This document shows positions 42,604 through 51,401 of a DNA stretch of 64,000 nucleotides, piece by piece. The notes below the pieces were generated by a model. The model had not been told where the DNA came from, made no database searches, and saw only the letters and a program-made list of their open reading frames with translations. Numbering within the stretch: position 1 is the stretch's first letter; each line of letters starts with the position of its first letter. Origin of the DNA: a virus. The position numbers were made by a program, and so were the translations under genes. The stretch is from the IMG/VR virus record IMGVR_UViG_3300028837_002527, positions 1 through 64,000 of that record. One strand, written 5' to 3'.

Positions 42604-43011
42604 ATGGCATTTTCAGAAGAAGATAAAGAATTTTTAAGTGGAATATTTGTCAATCAAAAAAAAGACATAACTAAAATTGCAGATGAAAGAGATAAAAAAA
42701 TAAAAAAAGATGTTCAGGAAGTAGTAACGAAAGTTACTATAAAAGTGGATAAACTATGTGACAATTTTAAAGCACACAAGAAAGAAGCTTTTGAACGCGT
42801 GGCACAACATGATATACAAATTGCGCTAAATGAAAAATCAATTAATGGAAATAAAGAATTAGTTGAGTCAAAATTGGAACAAGGAGCAATTCAACTTAAG
42901 GAAATAAAAGATGTAAATAAAAGTTTATCCAATAGGATTTACTGGCTGATTGGATTAATAATAATGGCATTAATAATGTTAGCTGTTGCTCTTTTTGGAA
43001 AAATTTTATAA
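42604..43011 (+). CDS. XhlA/holin-like coiled-coil membrane protein
   Basis: 135 residues. Residues 1-110 are a charged coiled coil (DITKIADERDKKIKKDVQEV); the C-terminus is one transmembrane helix (SNRIYWLIGLIIMALIMLAV). This is the layout of hemolysin XhlA-type proteins that act with holins. It is the last gene of the late operon, before the terminator, a normal place for a lysis gene. AAGGAG upstream. Confidence 0.6.
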   Translation: MAFSEEDKEFLSGIFVNQKKDITKIADERDKKIKKDVQEVVTKVTIKVDKLCDNFKAHKKEAFERVAQHDIQIALNEKSINGNKELVESKLEQGAIQLKEIKDVNKSLSNRIYWLIGLIIMALIMLAVALFGKIL

Positions 43012-43117
43012 ATCAGAAAAAAATTATATTGTGCAATAAAAATTGTTTTTTCTAATAAGCATTTATAAATTTTATTAAAGAAACACTCTCCGTCACTTTT
43101 ATACTTATCTTCATTTT

Positions 43118-43146
43118 AGGTCCCAGAAATGGGACCTTTTATTTTG
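43118..43146 (+). terminator. Rho-independent terminator ending the late operon
   Basis: AGGTCCCA (43118-43125) and TGGGACCT (43130-43137) form a perfect 8-bp stem with a GAAA tetraloop, followed by TTTATTTT. It separates the structural genes from the replication genes in the 186-bp gap. Confidence 0.92.
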
Positions 43147-43197
43147 TAGTGATAAAGCTAATTAAATTGTGATAGTAACTATTATAGAGAATATTAT

Positions 43198-44634
43198 ATG
43201 GCAAAGAAAAAGAAAATTCTTAAAGTAAAAATTACTAATTCAATTTCAATTAGCGCTTCTGATGTAAGTAGAAAAAAGTTAATTGAATTGAAAAAAGAAT
43301 TCTCTGTACACAATCCTGAATATTATAAGATAAAAGGAATGGGATTTTCAACAAGAGGAATTAAACCCGTATATCAGCTCTATGAGCACTGGAAAGGTAG
43401 AATTTGGTTTCCAAGAGGTTTGATGGATAAGTTAAAAAAGTTATTACCTGATTTTAAATTTAAAGTTAAAGATGAAAGAATTGAAGTTTCTTTAAATAAA
43501 AAAGTAAAGTTAAAATCTGGATTTAAATTTTGGGAATCTCAAATAAATGCAATAAATATTTCAGTAATAAAGGAGCAAGGAATAATTCATGGTGTTTGTG
43601 GTTCTGGTAAAACTGAAATACTTCTTGGTATTTTTGAGAGATTACAACAAAAAACACTTGTAATAGTTGATAAGCTTGAATTGATGAAACAATGGGTATC
43701 AAGAATTAACAAAAGATTCACAAATATTAATGTTGGTGAGATAGGCGGAGGTAAATGGAAAATTGGAAGGGATATAACAATTGGCTCTCAACAGACACTT
43801 ATTAAACATGTTGATAAAATAAGAAATGAATTTGGAATTATCATAGCAGATGAGGTGCATCATTTTTCTTCACCTTCCTTCCTGGAATTAATTTCAAAAT
43901 TAAATGCAAAGTACAGAATAGGAGCATCTGCAACTTTAAAGAGGAAAGATAGAAAGGAATTTTTAATGTTTGCTGCTTTTGGAGATATTTTATATAAAAT
44001 TACAGATGAGGATTTAAGTAAAAAGGGTAAAATATTTATAACACAGTTTATTGTTATTCCTACTAACTTTAAATCTGAATTATATGTCCAAGAGAAAAAA
44101 AAACTTGATGGAGAAATAGAATATTATGGATACAACTTTCATGCTTTGTTAGGAGAGTTAAAAGAAGATAAAGAAAGAAATGAATTAATATTAAAGTTTA
44201 TAAAAAGAGAAGTAAAAAATGGACATAAGTGCCTTATTATGGCTGATAGAGTTTCTCATTGTATTTATTTTAGAAATTTATTACTTTCAAACAATATAAG
44301 TGCAGGGATGATGGTTGGAGAAAAGGAATATGAAAATGAAAGAAAGAAAGCTCCTGAATTGCTTAAACAAGGAAAGTTCTTTTGTATTGTTGTTTCTCCA
44401 TTGGTACGTGAGGGCTTTGATTTACCAGAACTTGATAGAGCATTCATTATTAATCCATCTGCAAGTAATGAATTAAAAATACAACAGCAATCAGGTAGAG
44501 TGAAAAGGATTGCAAAAGGTAAAAAAGATGCTAAAGTTTATTACTTTTGGGATAAAGAAGTAGTTGGATTTGATAGACATATTAAACTGCTTCAAAAGTT
44601 GTTTAAAAATTTGAAGATTTATAGAGAAAAGTGA
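43198..44634 (+). CDS. SF2 DNA helicase (UvsW-like)
   Basis: 478 residues. Motif I GVCGSGKTE (about 131-139), motif II DEVHH (about 217-221), motif III SATLKRKD (about 242), and motif VI QQSGRVKR near 430 define an SF2 helicase. Phage enzymes of this group unwind or branch-migrate DNA during replication and recombination. The N-terminal ~110 residues contain a beta-rich domain. First gene of the replication block; the SD is weak. Confidence 0.87.
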   Translation: MAKKKKILKVKITNSISISASDVSRKKLIELKKEFSVHNPEYYKIKGMGFSTRGIKPVYQLYEHWKGRIWFPRGLMDKLKKLLPDFKFKVKDERIEVSLNKKVKLKSGFKFWESQINAINISVIKEQGIIHGVCGSGKTEILLGIFERLQQKTLVIVDKLELMKQWVSRINKRFTNINVGEIGGGKWKIGRDITIGSQQTLIKHVDKIRNEFGIIIADEVHHFSSPSFLELISKLNAKYRIGASATLKRKDRKEFLMFAAFGDILYKITDEDLSKKGKIFITQFIVIPTNFKSELYVQEKKKLDGEIEYYGYNFHALLGELKEDKERNELILKFIKREVKNGHKCLIMADRVSHCIYFRNLLLSNNISAGMMVGEKEYENERKKAPELLKQGKFFCIVVSPLVREGFDLPELDRAFIINPSASNELKIQQQSGRVKRIAKGKKDAKVYYFWDKEVVGFDRHIKLLQKLFKNLKIYREK

Positions 44635-44700
44635 AAGTTAGAAAATTATTCTCTTTAGAGAAATATGCTTAATGTTTCTTACGTGAACGCTCATTAAATT

Positions 44701-44782
44701 CTGGGGAGATTTTAGATGATTTTCTTTATAGAAGGTAGCCAAGACGTTGATTTATACCACGGGGACAAAGATAGCTCCCCAG
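44701..44782 (+). promoter_or_regulatory. Copy C of the dispersed structured motif
   Basis: The 36-nt core (44745-44780) shares TTTATACCAC and AGCTCCCC with the other copies. CTGGGGAG (44701-44708) pairs perfectly with CTCCCCAG (44775-44782) to close the loop. AGCTCC (44773-44778) can instead pair with GGAGCT (44785-44790), giving two mutually exclusive folds upstream of the initiator gene. Confidence 0.6.
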
Positions 44783-44797
44783 GAGGAGCTTTCTGGC

Positions 44798-44840
44798 GCA
44801 CAGGGGATATGAATATGGGTATATTTAATATCCCCTGTGC
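44798..44840 (+). promoter_or_regulatory. Perfect 13-bp hairpin before the initiator gene
   Basis: GCACAGGGGATAT (44798-44810) pairs fully with ATATCCCCTGTGC (44828-44840) around a 17-base loop. It lacks a T tract, so it is not a standard terminator. It ends four bases before the TGGAG ribosome binding site of the gene at 44858 and could control its translation or bind a regulator. Confidence 0.8.
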
Positions 44841-44857
44841 AATGTGGAGATAAATTT

Positions 44858-46006
44858 ATGAAAAAAATAAAGAAAGTAAAAAAAGATAAAAAGTTTGAGT
44901 TTACAATAGATAGATTGGAAGAGTTACTTATATTTAACAAGACTGGTAATTATTCAAGTAATTTAATGAGACTGCTTGCTTATATAATCATTAAATTTAA
45001 TGGAAGCAAGTCTATTCAACTTTGGTACCAAGAAGATAGATGGTTGAAAAGAAATTTTTTTAAAACCAAATTTAATCGTTGTTTAGGATTTTTAAAACAA
45101 AAAGATATTATTCAGACTATTTTTTCCAGAAAGAAAACTTATAGAATAAATTATAGACTTTTAGGAGAATTGATTACTAACGATTTGGACATTGATATTT
45201 TGTTAGAGATTAAAGAACATTATGAGGAAATGTTTGATTTTTTAGCAGAAAGAAGAAAAAATACAAAGTTAATTAAATTACAAGATGAAAAATTGAGTGA
45301 GAGCGAGAGAAAATCGGTCAAGGAAAAAGGAGTAAACTCCTTTTCCTTTTTAACTCCTAAACACTCTAACTCTCTAATAAATAATAATATAATAGCTAAT
45401 AGAGATAAGGGGGGGATATATAAGGGGGGGAAAGGAGATGTTAAGTTAAAGAAGATAAAAAAGATAAAAGGAATAGAAAGTGGGAGTGATTTTAGAAAGG
45501 AAACAAGAAAAAGAGAAGGATTTTATAAGGGTAGTAATAAGAATAAAAAGTTAAGAAAGGACTCAACTGTATTGTATGGTGAGTATAGGCGCAATCCTTC
45601 AGAGAATCCTAAGTTAAATTCTTGGAGAAATAGAAATATTAGAGATTGGAGACCTATTGAGTTTCTTGGATATTATATTTATTTATATAGGGAAGAAGTA
45701 GGACGTGAAAATGTTGCAATGCAAGATGACCAAACTTACATTAAATTTAAAAATGCAATTAGAAAAATATTACGTAATTGGTTTGACAATGATAGAAAAG
45801 AAATGAAAGAATATTTGGAGTGGGCAGTTTATTACTTTACAAATGAGATGGATGAAAGATACATGCCTTCAGTAAATCTTATTTTTGATTTATATGGTAA
45901 AGTAAGTTGGGTATTTGATACTTATATTGGAACAAAAGTAAAAAGAAAAAAGAAAAAAAGAAAAGATAGCGACTGGGCATCTAACGATAAGTGGAAAGGA
46001 AATTAA
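44858..46006 (+). CDS. Replication initiator (winged-helix, DnaD/O-like)
   Basis: 382 residues. A basic N-terminus (MKKIKKVKKDKKFEF) leads into a winged-helix domain (about 14-115: LMRLLAYIIIKFNGSKSIQL, FNRCLGFLKQKDIIQTIF). A low-complexity linker (about 150-225) precedes a helical C-terminal domain (RNWFDNDRKEMKEYLEWAVY). Followed by loader, helicase and primase, it fits an origin-binding initiator. The linker DNA contains a strong hairpin, an AT tract and two G7 runs, an origin candidate. ATG 44858 has TGGAG upstream. Confidence 0.7.
   Translation: MKKIKKVKKDKKFEFTIDRLEELLIFNKTGNYSSNLMRLLAYIIIKFNGSKSIQLWYQEDRWLKRNFFKTKFNRCLGFLKQKDIIQTIFSRKKTYRINYRLLGELITNDLDIDILLEIKEHYEEMFDFLAERRKNTKLIKLQDEKLSESERKSVKEKGVNSFSFLTPKHSNSLINNNIIANRDKGGIYKGGKGDVKLKKIKKIKGIESGSDFRKETRKREGFYKGSNKNKKLRKDSTVLYGEYRRNPSENPKLNSWRNRNIRDWRPIEFLGYYIYLYREEVGRENVAMQDDQTYIKFKNAIRKILRNWFDNDRKEMKEYLEWAVYYFTNEMDERYMPSVNLIFDLYGKVSWVFDTYIGTKVKRKKKKRKDSDWASNDKWKGN
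45322..45440 (+). other. Possible replication origin inside the initiator gene
   Basis: A hairpin (GGAAAAAGGAGT and ACTCCTTTTCC around AA, 45322-45346) is followed by a pyrimidine-rich segment with repeated ACTC units, a pure AT stretch (about 45377-45395), two G7 runs and AAAGGAG. Read as protein it is a low-complexity linker. Lambda and several Firmicutes phages keep their origin inside the initiator gene. The region could also be a fossil intergenic spacer. Confidence 0.4.
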
Positions 46007-46007
46007 A

Positions 46008-46109
46008 ATGAATAAGAAAAATATTATAAAGGGAATACTTTGGGGAGTTGTATTTGCTTTAGTAATGTGGGCATGTCTTGGTTTATTAGTATGCGTGATA
46101 TGGAGGTAG
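46008..46109 (+). CDS. Small membrane protein
   Basis: 33 residues: KK-rich start and a single transmembrane helix (GVVFALVMWACLGLLVCVI). AAAGGA precedes the ATG by about eight bases and the frame fits exactly between two replication genes. Too short for routine calling. Function unknown. Confidence 0.6.
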   Translation: MNKKNIIKGILWGVVFALVMWACLGLLVCVIWR

Positions 46110-46110
46110 A

Positions 46111-46821
46111 ATGGAAACAAAGTTATCTTTTGAAGAAGTAAAAAAAGAAACAAGGTTATTATCAACAAAGATAAATTGTTTAACTACGAAGAAAAAAACT
46201 ATTCCAAAAATTTTAAATGAAGATGACAAATGTAATTTAATTGAGAAGGATATGCCAAGACGATTTATTGATTTGTATTTTGGAGATTTTGAAAAAGTAA
46301 TATCAGAAGAAAATTTTGAAAAGATAAAAAAGTATATAAAGGATTTTTGGAAGAACTTGATAAATGGAAAAGGAATGATATTTGTTGGACCAGTAGGAAC
46401 TGCAAAAACAGCTGCTGCTTGTTTACTAATGAAGTATGCTTATTCATTTTTTTTAAATGAAAAGTTTTATTTTCAATATAAAAAATATAATAAGGGAGTT
46501 TTGACTTTAGAAGAATCTGTTCAGTTTGTTTTATCAGGAAAAATGCTTTTTGATTATTTTGGCGATAAAGAATCGTTTTTAAAATTAAAAGATAAGTCGT
46601 TTTTAATTATAGATGATATTACTAAGCCAACACAGAACTTTTTTGTAGAGGTATTTGATTTTGTAATAAGACATAGGGAATTGAATAATTTACCAACTAT
46701 ATTAACATCTCAACTTCCAATGAAAAAATTAAAGGAATTTTTTGGATTACCAGTATATGACTTAATAAAAGGAAATTATAAAGTTCTTAAATTTCTTGGT
46801 AAATCGAAAAGATGGCAGTAA
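46111..46821 (+). CDS. DnaC-like helicase loader ATPase
   Basis: 236 residues. Walker A FVGPVGTAKTAAA (about 90-102) and Walker B FLIIDDI (about 164-170) identify an AAA+ ATPase of the DnaC/DnaI type. The arginine-bearing FVIRHRELNNLPTILTSQLP follows. It lies between initiator and DnaB-like helicase, as expected of a loader. TGGAGG upstream. The Walker A has Ala in place of the usual Gly before Lys. Confidence 0.82.
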   Translation: METKLSFEEVKKETRLLSTKINCLTTKKKTIPKILNEDDKCNLIEKDMPRRFIDLYFGDFEKVISEENFEKIKKYIKDFWKNLINGKGMIFVGPVGTAKTAAACLLMKYAYSFFLNEKFYFQYKKYNKGVLTLEESVQFVLSGKMLFDYFGDKESFLKLKDKSFLIIDDITKPTQNFFVEVFDFVIRHRELNNLPTILTSQLPMKKLKEFFGLPVYDLIKGNYKVLKFLGKSKRWQ

Positions 46822-46880
46822 GTTTTGTAGGTTGTAGTTTAAAGGATAAGAATTTGCTTTGTGCATGTAAGGAGGAAAGA

Positions 46881-47087
46881 GTGTGCGATAAAAGGAAAAA
46901 AGAAGAAGTGAAAAGTAAAAGAGAAAGAATAGTTAAAATATTGTTTAAAGGAATAGGCCCATCATACTGGCACAGAGGAGATGGAAGAATAGTGTTTCCA
47001 GGAGAAACTGTAATATTTAGAGAATCAGAGTTACCAAAGACTTTATTTGATAGGTTGTTAAAAAAAGAGAAAAAGAATGAAAAGTAA
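46881..47087 (+). CDS. Small hypothetical protein
   Basis: 68 residues with a basic N-terminus and a compact beta segment (GIGPSYWHRGDGRIVFPGET, VIFRESELP). GTG 46881 is preferred because AAGGAGG sits six bases upstream; an in-frame ATG at 46812 would add 23 cysteine-rich residues without an SD. It lies between the loader and helicase genes. Not recognised. Confidence 0.6.
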   Translation: MCDKRKKEEVKSKRERIVKILFKGIGPSYWHRGDGRIVFPGETVIFRESELPKTLFDRLLKKEKKNEK

Positions 47088-48402
47088 AAGAGAGAAATTT
47101 CTTGAATACGAAGTCAATGTTGCTAATGAGCAAACTATTATAGCATCTGCTGTCAAATCAAAAAAGAAAAAGGAAAAGATATTTAGTAAGATAGAACCAA
47201 AAGATTTTGTAGCAAGGAGGCATAGAAATATTTTTCAAGTCTTATTGTGGATGAGGAGAAGGGATTTAAAGTTTAATGAAGATACTTTTATGCAAATGGC
47301 AGGAGATTTGGATGTTGGTAAAGTTAGATATGTAAGAAAGATAATTAGTACGTTTGATGCAAATACTAATATTAATTTTCATATAGAACAACTGAAAGCA
47401 GATAGATTGAAGTTTGATTTATATAGAGGTCCGGTTCCTGAATTAATGGATATTACTGCAACAAGAAGTTCTGACAAAGAATCAATTATAGAAATAGCAA
47501 ATAAGATAAGTGAGAGAATAAGAAAAGAAACAGGGTTAGATGGTACGTTAGATAAAGAAGAATTAAGAAAAATGTATTTAAAAGACTTTAAGGAAAGAGC
47601 AAAGATAAAGTTTATTGGTACAGGTTTAAAGGAATTAGACGATAAGTTGATTGAAGGATTTTCTCCTAGTACAGTTTCCATTATTGCTGGCAGACCTTCA
47701 ATGGGTAAAACGATATTTATGCTTAATGTTATATTTAATTTATCTCATTCAAAGAAGATGTTAATATGTGAAATTGAAATGGGGACACTGATGATAATGG
47801 ATATGTATATTTCATTGTGTACAGGAATTAAACTTGATAAACTAATAAAAGAATCTGCACAATTAACACTTAGTGAAAGAAAAAGAATTAGAAGAAAAGC
47901 AAAGCAAATAACAGAGAATGAAAACTTAATATTTATGGATGACCCTAAATTAACTCTTGATAGATTAGAAATAGAGTTGAAGAATAATAAGTATGATATT
48001 TGCTTTATAGACTTATTTAGTAGGTTAAATGATGTAGTTCCAAGTCCAGAAGGATTTACAAGAAAGTTGTATCAAGTAAAGAGAATAGTAAGAATGACTG
48101 GTACACATATTTGTTTAATACATCAAATGAAAAGAAGGACAGGGAAGGAATCAAAAAGACCAACATTAGAAAAGTTGAAAGATAGTGGTACGTTTGAAGA
48201 AGCAGCAGATTTAGTTTTGGGTGTACATAGAGAAAAATATTATCGTCCTCAGTTAGCAAAAGATATTGCTGAAATAATTGTACTAAAACAGAAAAGAGGA
48301 GAGAGCGGTGTAAGTGTTCCGTTTAGGTTTAATGGTCATATATGTGAACTTGGTGAATATGAAAAGGATTACGCTTATGGCAGAGATTTCACAGAATTTT
48401 AA
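47077..48402 (+). CDS. dnaB: Replicative DNA helicase (DnaB-like)
   Basis: 441 residues. The N-terminal helical domain (about 10-110) carries EQTIIASAVKS and HRNIFQVLLWMRRRDLKF as in DnaB. The RecA-like core begins with FIGTGLKELDDKLIEGFSPS. Walker A is AGRPSMGKT (about 203-212) and Walker B is DICFIDLFS. The C-terminal ETADLVLGVHR-type motif appears as EEAADLVLGVHREKYY. It unwinds the phage replication fork and is presumably loaded by the adjacent DnaC-like ATPase. Confidence 0.9.
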   Translation: MKSKREKFLEYEVNVANEQTIIASAVKSKKKKEKIFSKIEPKDFVARRHRNIFQVLLWMRRRDLKFNEDTFMQMAGDLDVGKVRYVRKIISTFDANTNINFHIEQLKADRLKFDLYRGPVPELMDITATRSSDKESIIEIANKISERIRKETGLDGTLDKEELRKMYLKDFKERAKIKFIGTGLKELDDKLIEGFSPSTVSIIAGRPSMGKTIFMLNVIFNLSHSKKMLICEIEMGTLMIMDMYISLCTGIKLDKLIKESAQLTLSERKRIRRKAKQITENENLIFMDDPKLTLDRLEIELKNNKYDICFIDLFSRLNDVVPSPEGFTRKLYQVKRIVRMTGTHICLIHQMKRRTGKESKRPTLEKLKDSGTFEEAADLVLGVHREKYYRPQLAKDIAEIIVLKQKRGESGVSVPFRFNGHICELGEYEKDYAYGRDFTEF

Positions 48403-48472
48403 AAGATGTCCAATTTGTTGGGGTAATGCAAATATGTGTGATTTGAAATTGAAGAAAAATATTATAAGATAG
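48377..48472 (+). CDS. Possible small zinc peptide
   Basis: 31 codons overlapping the helicase end: MAEISQNFKRCPICWGN, then another Cys. CPIC suggests a zinc knuckle, but only three cysteines are present. The SD (AAAGG) is distant. Could be a real coupled peptide or chance. Confidence 0.35.
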   Translation: MAEISQNFKRCPICWGNANMCDLKLKKNIIR

Positions 48473-48512
48473 TTATTCAAAGAATATAGAAATATAAGCA
48501 AGAGAAAAGAAA

Positions 48513-49538
48513 ATGATTAAAGATATAAAATACAGACGAGTAATGAGGAGTGCTGATTTAAGATTAGTATTGCAGCATCTTAATATTGAGTACGAAGAAA
48601 TAGGCAAAGAATTAAGAATTGAATGTCCAAATCCAAATCATAATGATAAACATCCATCTTGTACATTACATTTTGATAATAAGTCAAATAAATTTGGATG
48701 GTGTTCCTGTTTTGGTTGTGGATTTCATGGTACAATAAAAACATTAATTTCTGTAGTTGAAAATATTTCTATTGATAAAGCACAAAGTTATTTAATTAAT
48801 TTTTATATAAAAAACAAAGGAAAGAAGATTATAACAAACTATGGAAGTATAAGAGAAAAAGAAAGTAAAAAGAAAATAAAAATAAAATTGCCTGAAGAAT
48901 TTAAATTAATAGAAATAGGTTCAAATAGTTCATATGAAAAGTATTTGTTAGGTCGTGGATTAACTAAAAAAGAAATAGTAAAATATGGTTGGGGATATTG
49001 TTTTAGTGGAATATATCGTAAGAGAGTAATTTTACCGGTATATAAAAAGAAAAGATTAGTAAATTTTTATACAAGACATATCACCACAGATATAGAAGAA
49101 AGAAAAGCATGGAATGCTAAGTTCTCAATTATAGCAGAAGTAATTTTTCCTTATAATGAAATAGATTTTAATTTACCTTATATTTGGATAACAGAATCTG
49201 TTTTTAATTTTTTTAGTTTAAGAAAGTTAAAATTAAAAAATATTATTTGTATTTTTGGTAATAAAATAACTGATTGGAAAGTTGATTTAATGAGAAAGTT
49301 TTATGAAATAAGAATAGTGCCCGATGGAGATAAGGGTGGAGACGAATTAGTTCAAAGTATTTTTTTAGCATTGAAAAAGGATTGTTTAGTTAAATCTGTT
49401 AAGATGATTCAAGGAGAGGATGCGAATTCCATAACAACGAAACAAACAATAAAACAATTAGAAAATGTTATAAAAACTTTGAATATAGTTAAACGAAAAA
49501 AGTCAAAAGTTAAACTGAGTTATAAAATTGATAAATAA
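48513..49538 (+). CDS. dnaG: DNA primase (CHC2 zinc finger and Toprim)
   Basis: 341 residues. The CHC2-type zinc domain (about 37-68) carries ECPNPNHNDKHPSCTLHF and CSCFGCG. A Toprim-like catalytic part follows, with WITESVFNFFSLRKL (about 224) and acidic RIVPDGDKGGDE (about 267-279). Shorter than DnaG, lacking the helicase-binding C-terminal domain, as is usual for phage primases. Last gene of the core replication set. Confidence 0.87.
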   Translation: MIKDIKYRRVMRSADLRLVLQHLNIEYEEIGKELRIECPNPNHNDKHPSCTLHFDNKSNKFGWCSCFGCGFHGTIKTLISVVENISIDKAQSYLINFYIKNKGKKIITNYGSIREKESKKKIKIKLPEEFKLIEIGSNSSYEKYLLGRGLTKKEIVKYGWGYCFSGIYRKRVILPVYKKKRLVNFYTRHITTDIEERKAWNAKFSIIAEVIFPYNEIDFNLPYIWITESVFNFFSLRKLKLKNIICIFGNKITDWKVDLMRKFYEIRIVPDGDKGGDELVQSIFLALKKDCLVKSVKMIQGEDANSITTKQTIKQLENVIKTLNIVKRKKSKVKLSYKIDK

Positions 49539-49843
49539 TAGATAAATTATAATAAGTTACAAGTGGTCCGCCCTTGTCTTTATATTTTTGAGACTTACAC
49601 TTGAAAAAATATATTTTTTTAAAAGTTTTTTAAATTATTTTAAGTAAAGGACTTATGATAAATCTTGAAAAATATTACAAAAGTTTTAGTGGACTCATGG
49701 CTCATATTTGTTATAATAAAGGCAAAAGATGGAACCTAAAGAAAGGAGGATGAATGAAACAAAGATTTCTAAAGAGAATTAAAAAGAAAAGGCACGGACA
49801 AATGCTTGCACTTTTATAGCAAGAGCAAAAAGGGGATAAAATA
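49539..49843 (+). other. Intergenic region with an extended -10 element
   Basis: About 305 bp without a recognised long gene. A short imperfect stem (ACAAGTGG/CCCTTGT, about 49559-49577) followed by a T-rich run may be a weak terminator. TGTTATAAT at 49709-49717 is an extended -10 hexamer with no good -35, a plausible promoter for the downstream AAA+ module. A 21-codon frame with AAAGGAGG lies at 49754. Confidence 0.5.
49754..49819 (+). CDS. Possible basic micro-peptide
   Basis: A 21-codon frame (MKQRFLKRIKKKRHGQMLAL) directly after a near-perfect AAAGGAGG. The product is highly basic. It may be a translated leader or small nucleic-acid binder, or the SD may serve another frame (ATG 49750). 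Confidence 0.35.
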   Translation: MKQRFLKRIKKKRHGQMLALL

Positions 49844-50344
49844 ATGAGAGGATATTATCGTACATATTTGGAATATAGAGGTGAATATTCAAATAGAAAA
49901 TTACAGAAAGAATGGGATAGAAAATTACAGAAAGAATGGGAGTTTGGTTATTGTATTAAAAGAGTTGTTGAAGAAAATATAATAAATACTCTTGTTCTTG
50001 GAGGAGATAAGGAAAAGGCAAAAAAGAATATAGGAAAATTTTATAGTTACATTGTTTGTCGGGGATACAAAAACAAAAGTTACAAAATAATTAAAGAAAG
50101 ATATTTTAGCAGAAAATGGAAAGCAAAAGACTGGTGCTACAAAGAATATTGTAAAAAGAAAGGAATTGAATTTGAATCTTTACATCATGTTTCAGAAAAA
50201 AGAAAGGAGCAAGGCAAAAAACTTTACAAAAAACTTCAGGAAAAGAAACAGCAAAAACAAACAAATCGTGCCAGATTATCTGGTAAAATAATTCGTAGAA
50301 TTATTAGAAGAAAGGAGTCACACAATGACGAAAGCAGTATCTGA
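49844..50344 (+). CDS. Hypothetical basic protein
   Basis: 166 residues, Lys/Arg-rich, with a tandem RKLQKEWDRKLQKEWEF near the N-terminus and a basic C-terminus (GKIIRRIIRRK). AAAAGGGG precedes the ATG. It overlaps the next gene by 20 bases and so belongs to the AAA+ module operon. Function unknown. Confidence 0.65.
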   Translation: MRGYYRTYLEYRGEYSNRKLQKEWDRKLQKEWEFGYCIKRVVEENIINTLVLGGDKEKAKKNIGKFYSYIVCRGYKNKSYKIIKERYFSRKWKAKDWCYKEYCKKKGIEFESLHHVSEKRKEQGKKLYKKLQEKKQQKQTNRARLSGKIIRRIIRRKESHNDESSI

Positions 50345-51389
50345 AAAAGATAGGGATGTCCTTAATCAGATTTTTCAAAAAGGAGTTTTAATTGATTTGG
50401 ATGTTTCATGGTGGATGGGACAAACAAAACTTCGTCCTGAAGATTTGGGAATTCCTGGAAAAAATATTAATCTGGATTTGTTTTCTCTTGGTAGAAAAAG
50501 GTATATACCTAAAACATGGATTGGAAAATTTAGAAAATATGAGCAATTAGCAAGACAGAATGTTGCTAGATATTGTTTTAAATACAAAAATCTTGGAGGG
50601 TGGTACATTCCAATGGGGGCACTTCGAAAATTGGTTGGAGAGTTGGAGTATTGTAAAGGAGAATTTTACAAAGTAGTTGAAGAATTTAGAAAAAACTATC
50701 CAAGAATAAAAGAAAAAATGATTAAAGAATACGAGAAAGAAACAGATACAATTTATAAAAGGTTAAGGACGTTAACACGTCAGTTACCTGCACAAGAAGA
50801 TTTTAGAAAAATCTTTATGAAAAAGATAAAAGATTTCTATCCTGTAGACCCAACAGATTACTTTAAATTTACTTTTACTTTTTTTGAAATTACAATTCCT
50901 CGTGACTTTCAGGCAAAAGTAACAAATATTAAAAAGAAATTAACAAAAGAGGAACAAAAAACACAAAGAGAAGAATTAAGGAAACAAACATTAATAAATC
51001 AATATAGGAATTCATTTCAAACACAAATTAATGAGTTTCTTGGTTCAGTTGTATTACAGTTAAGAAGTTCAACAGTTGAATTTGCAGAAAGAGTAAGAAA
51101 GCAAATTGAGGGAGGTAAAGTAACAGAACCGAGATTAAATCGAATACGAGAGTATATAGAAAGATTTAAAATGATAAATTTTATAGATGACAGGGAAGTT
51201 CAGAAAGAGTTAGAAACACTTAAAAAACATGTAACAAAGAAGTCAGCAGATGATTTCAACTCTAATCAGGATTTAGAAACACGTCTTCGTGAAACACTTG
51301 GAAAAGTAGTTCAAGCAGCTTCCAAGAATGGAAGTGATGTAATTAAAAAGTCGTTTAGCTACAAACGGCGTATAGTCAGAAAAAAGTAA
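50325..51389 (+). CDS. DUF3150-like partner of the AAA+ ATPase
   Basis: 354 residues, mainly helical, with a conserved-looking N-terminus (FQKGVLIDLDVSWWMGQTKL) and LGGWYIPMGALRKL. The layout (variable N-terminal strand, then long helices) resembles DUF3150 proteins that neighbour AAA+ ATPases in phages; the match is from memory and tentative. Ends 12 bases before the ATPase. AAAGGAG upstream. Confidence 0.5.
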   Translation: MTKAVSEKDRDVLNQIFQKGVLIDLDVSWWMGQTKLRPEDLGIPGKNINLDLFSLGRKRYIPKTWIGKFRKYEQLARQNVARYCFKYKNLGGWYIPMGALRKLVGELEYCKGEFYKVVEEFRKNYPRIKEKMIKEYEKETDTIYKRLRTLTRQLPAQEDFRKIFMKKIKDFYPVDPTDYFKFTFTFFEITIPRDFQAKVTNIKKKLTKEEQKTQREELRKQTLINQYRNSFQTQINEFLGSVVLQLRSSTVEFAERVRKQIEGGKVTEPRLNRIREYIERFKMINFIDDREVQKELETLKKHVTKKSADDFNSNQDLETRLRETLGKVVQAASKNGSDVIKKSFSYKRRIVRKK

Positions 51390-51401
51390 GGAGGTACATT
51401 A

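Noticed and set aside
44716-44853. 45-codon ORF with a GGGGAG site upstream of the initiator gene
   Set aside because: It coincides completely with the structured motif C and the 13-bp hairpin; the apparent SD is the left arm of the outer stem. RNA structure explains the conservation better than coding, although a leader peptide is not excluded.
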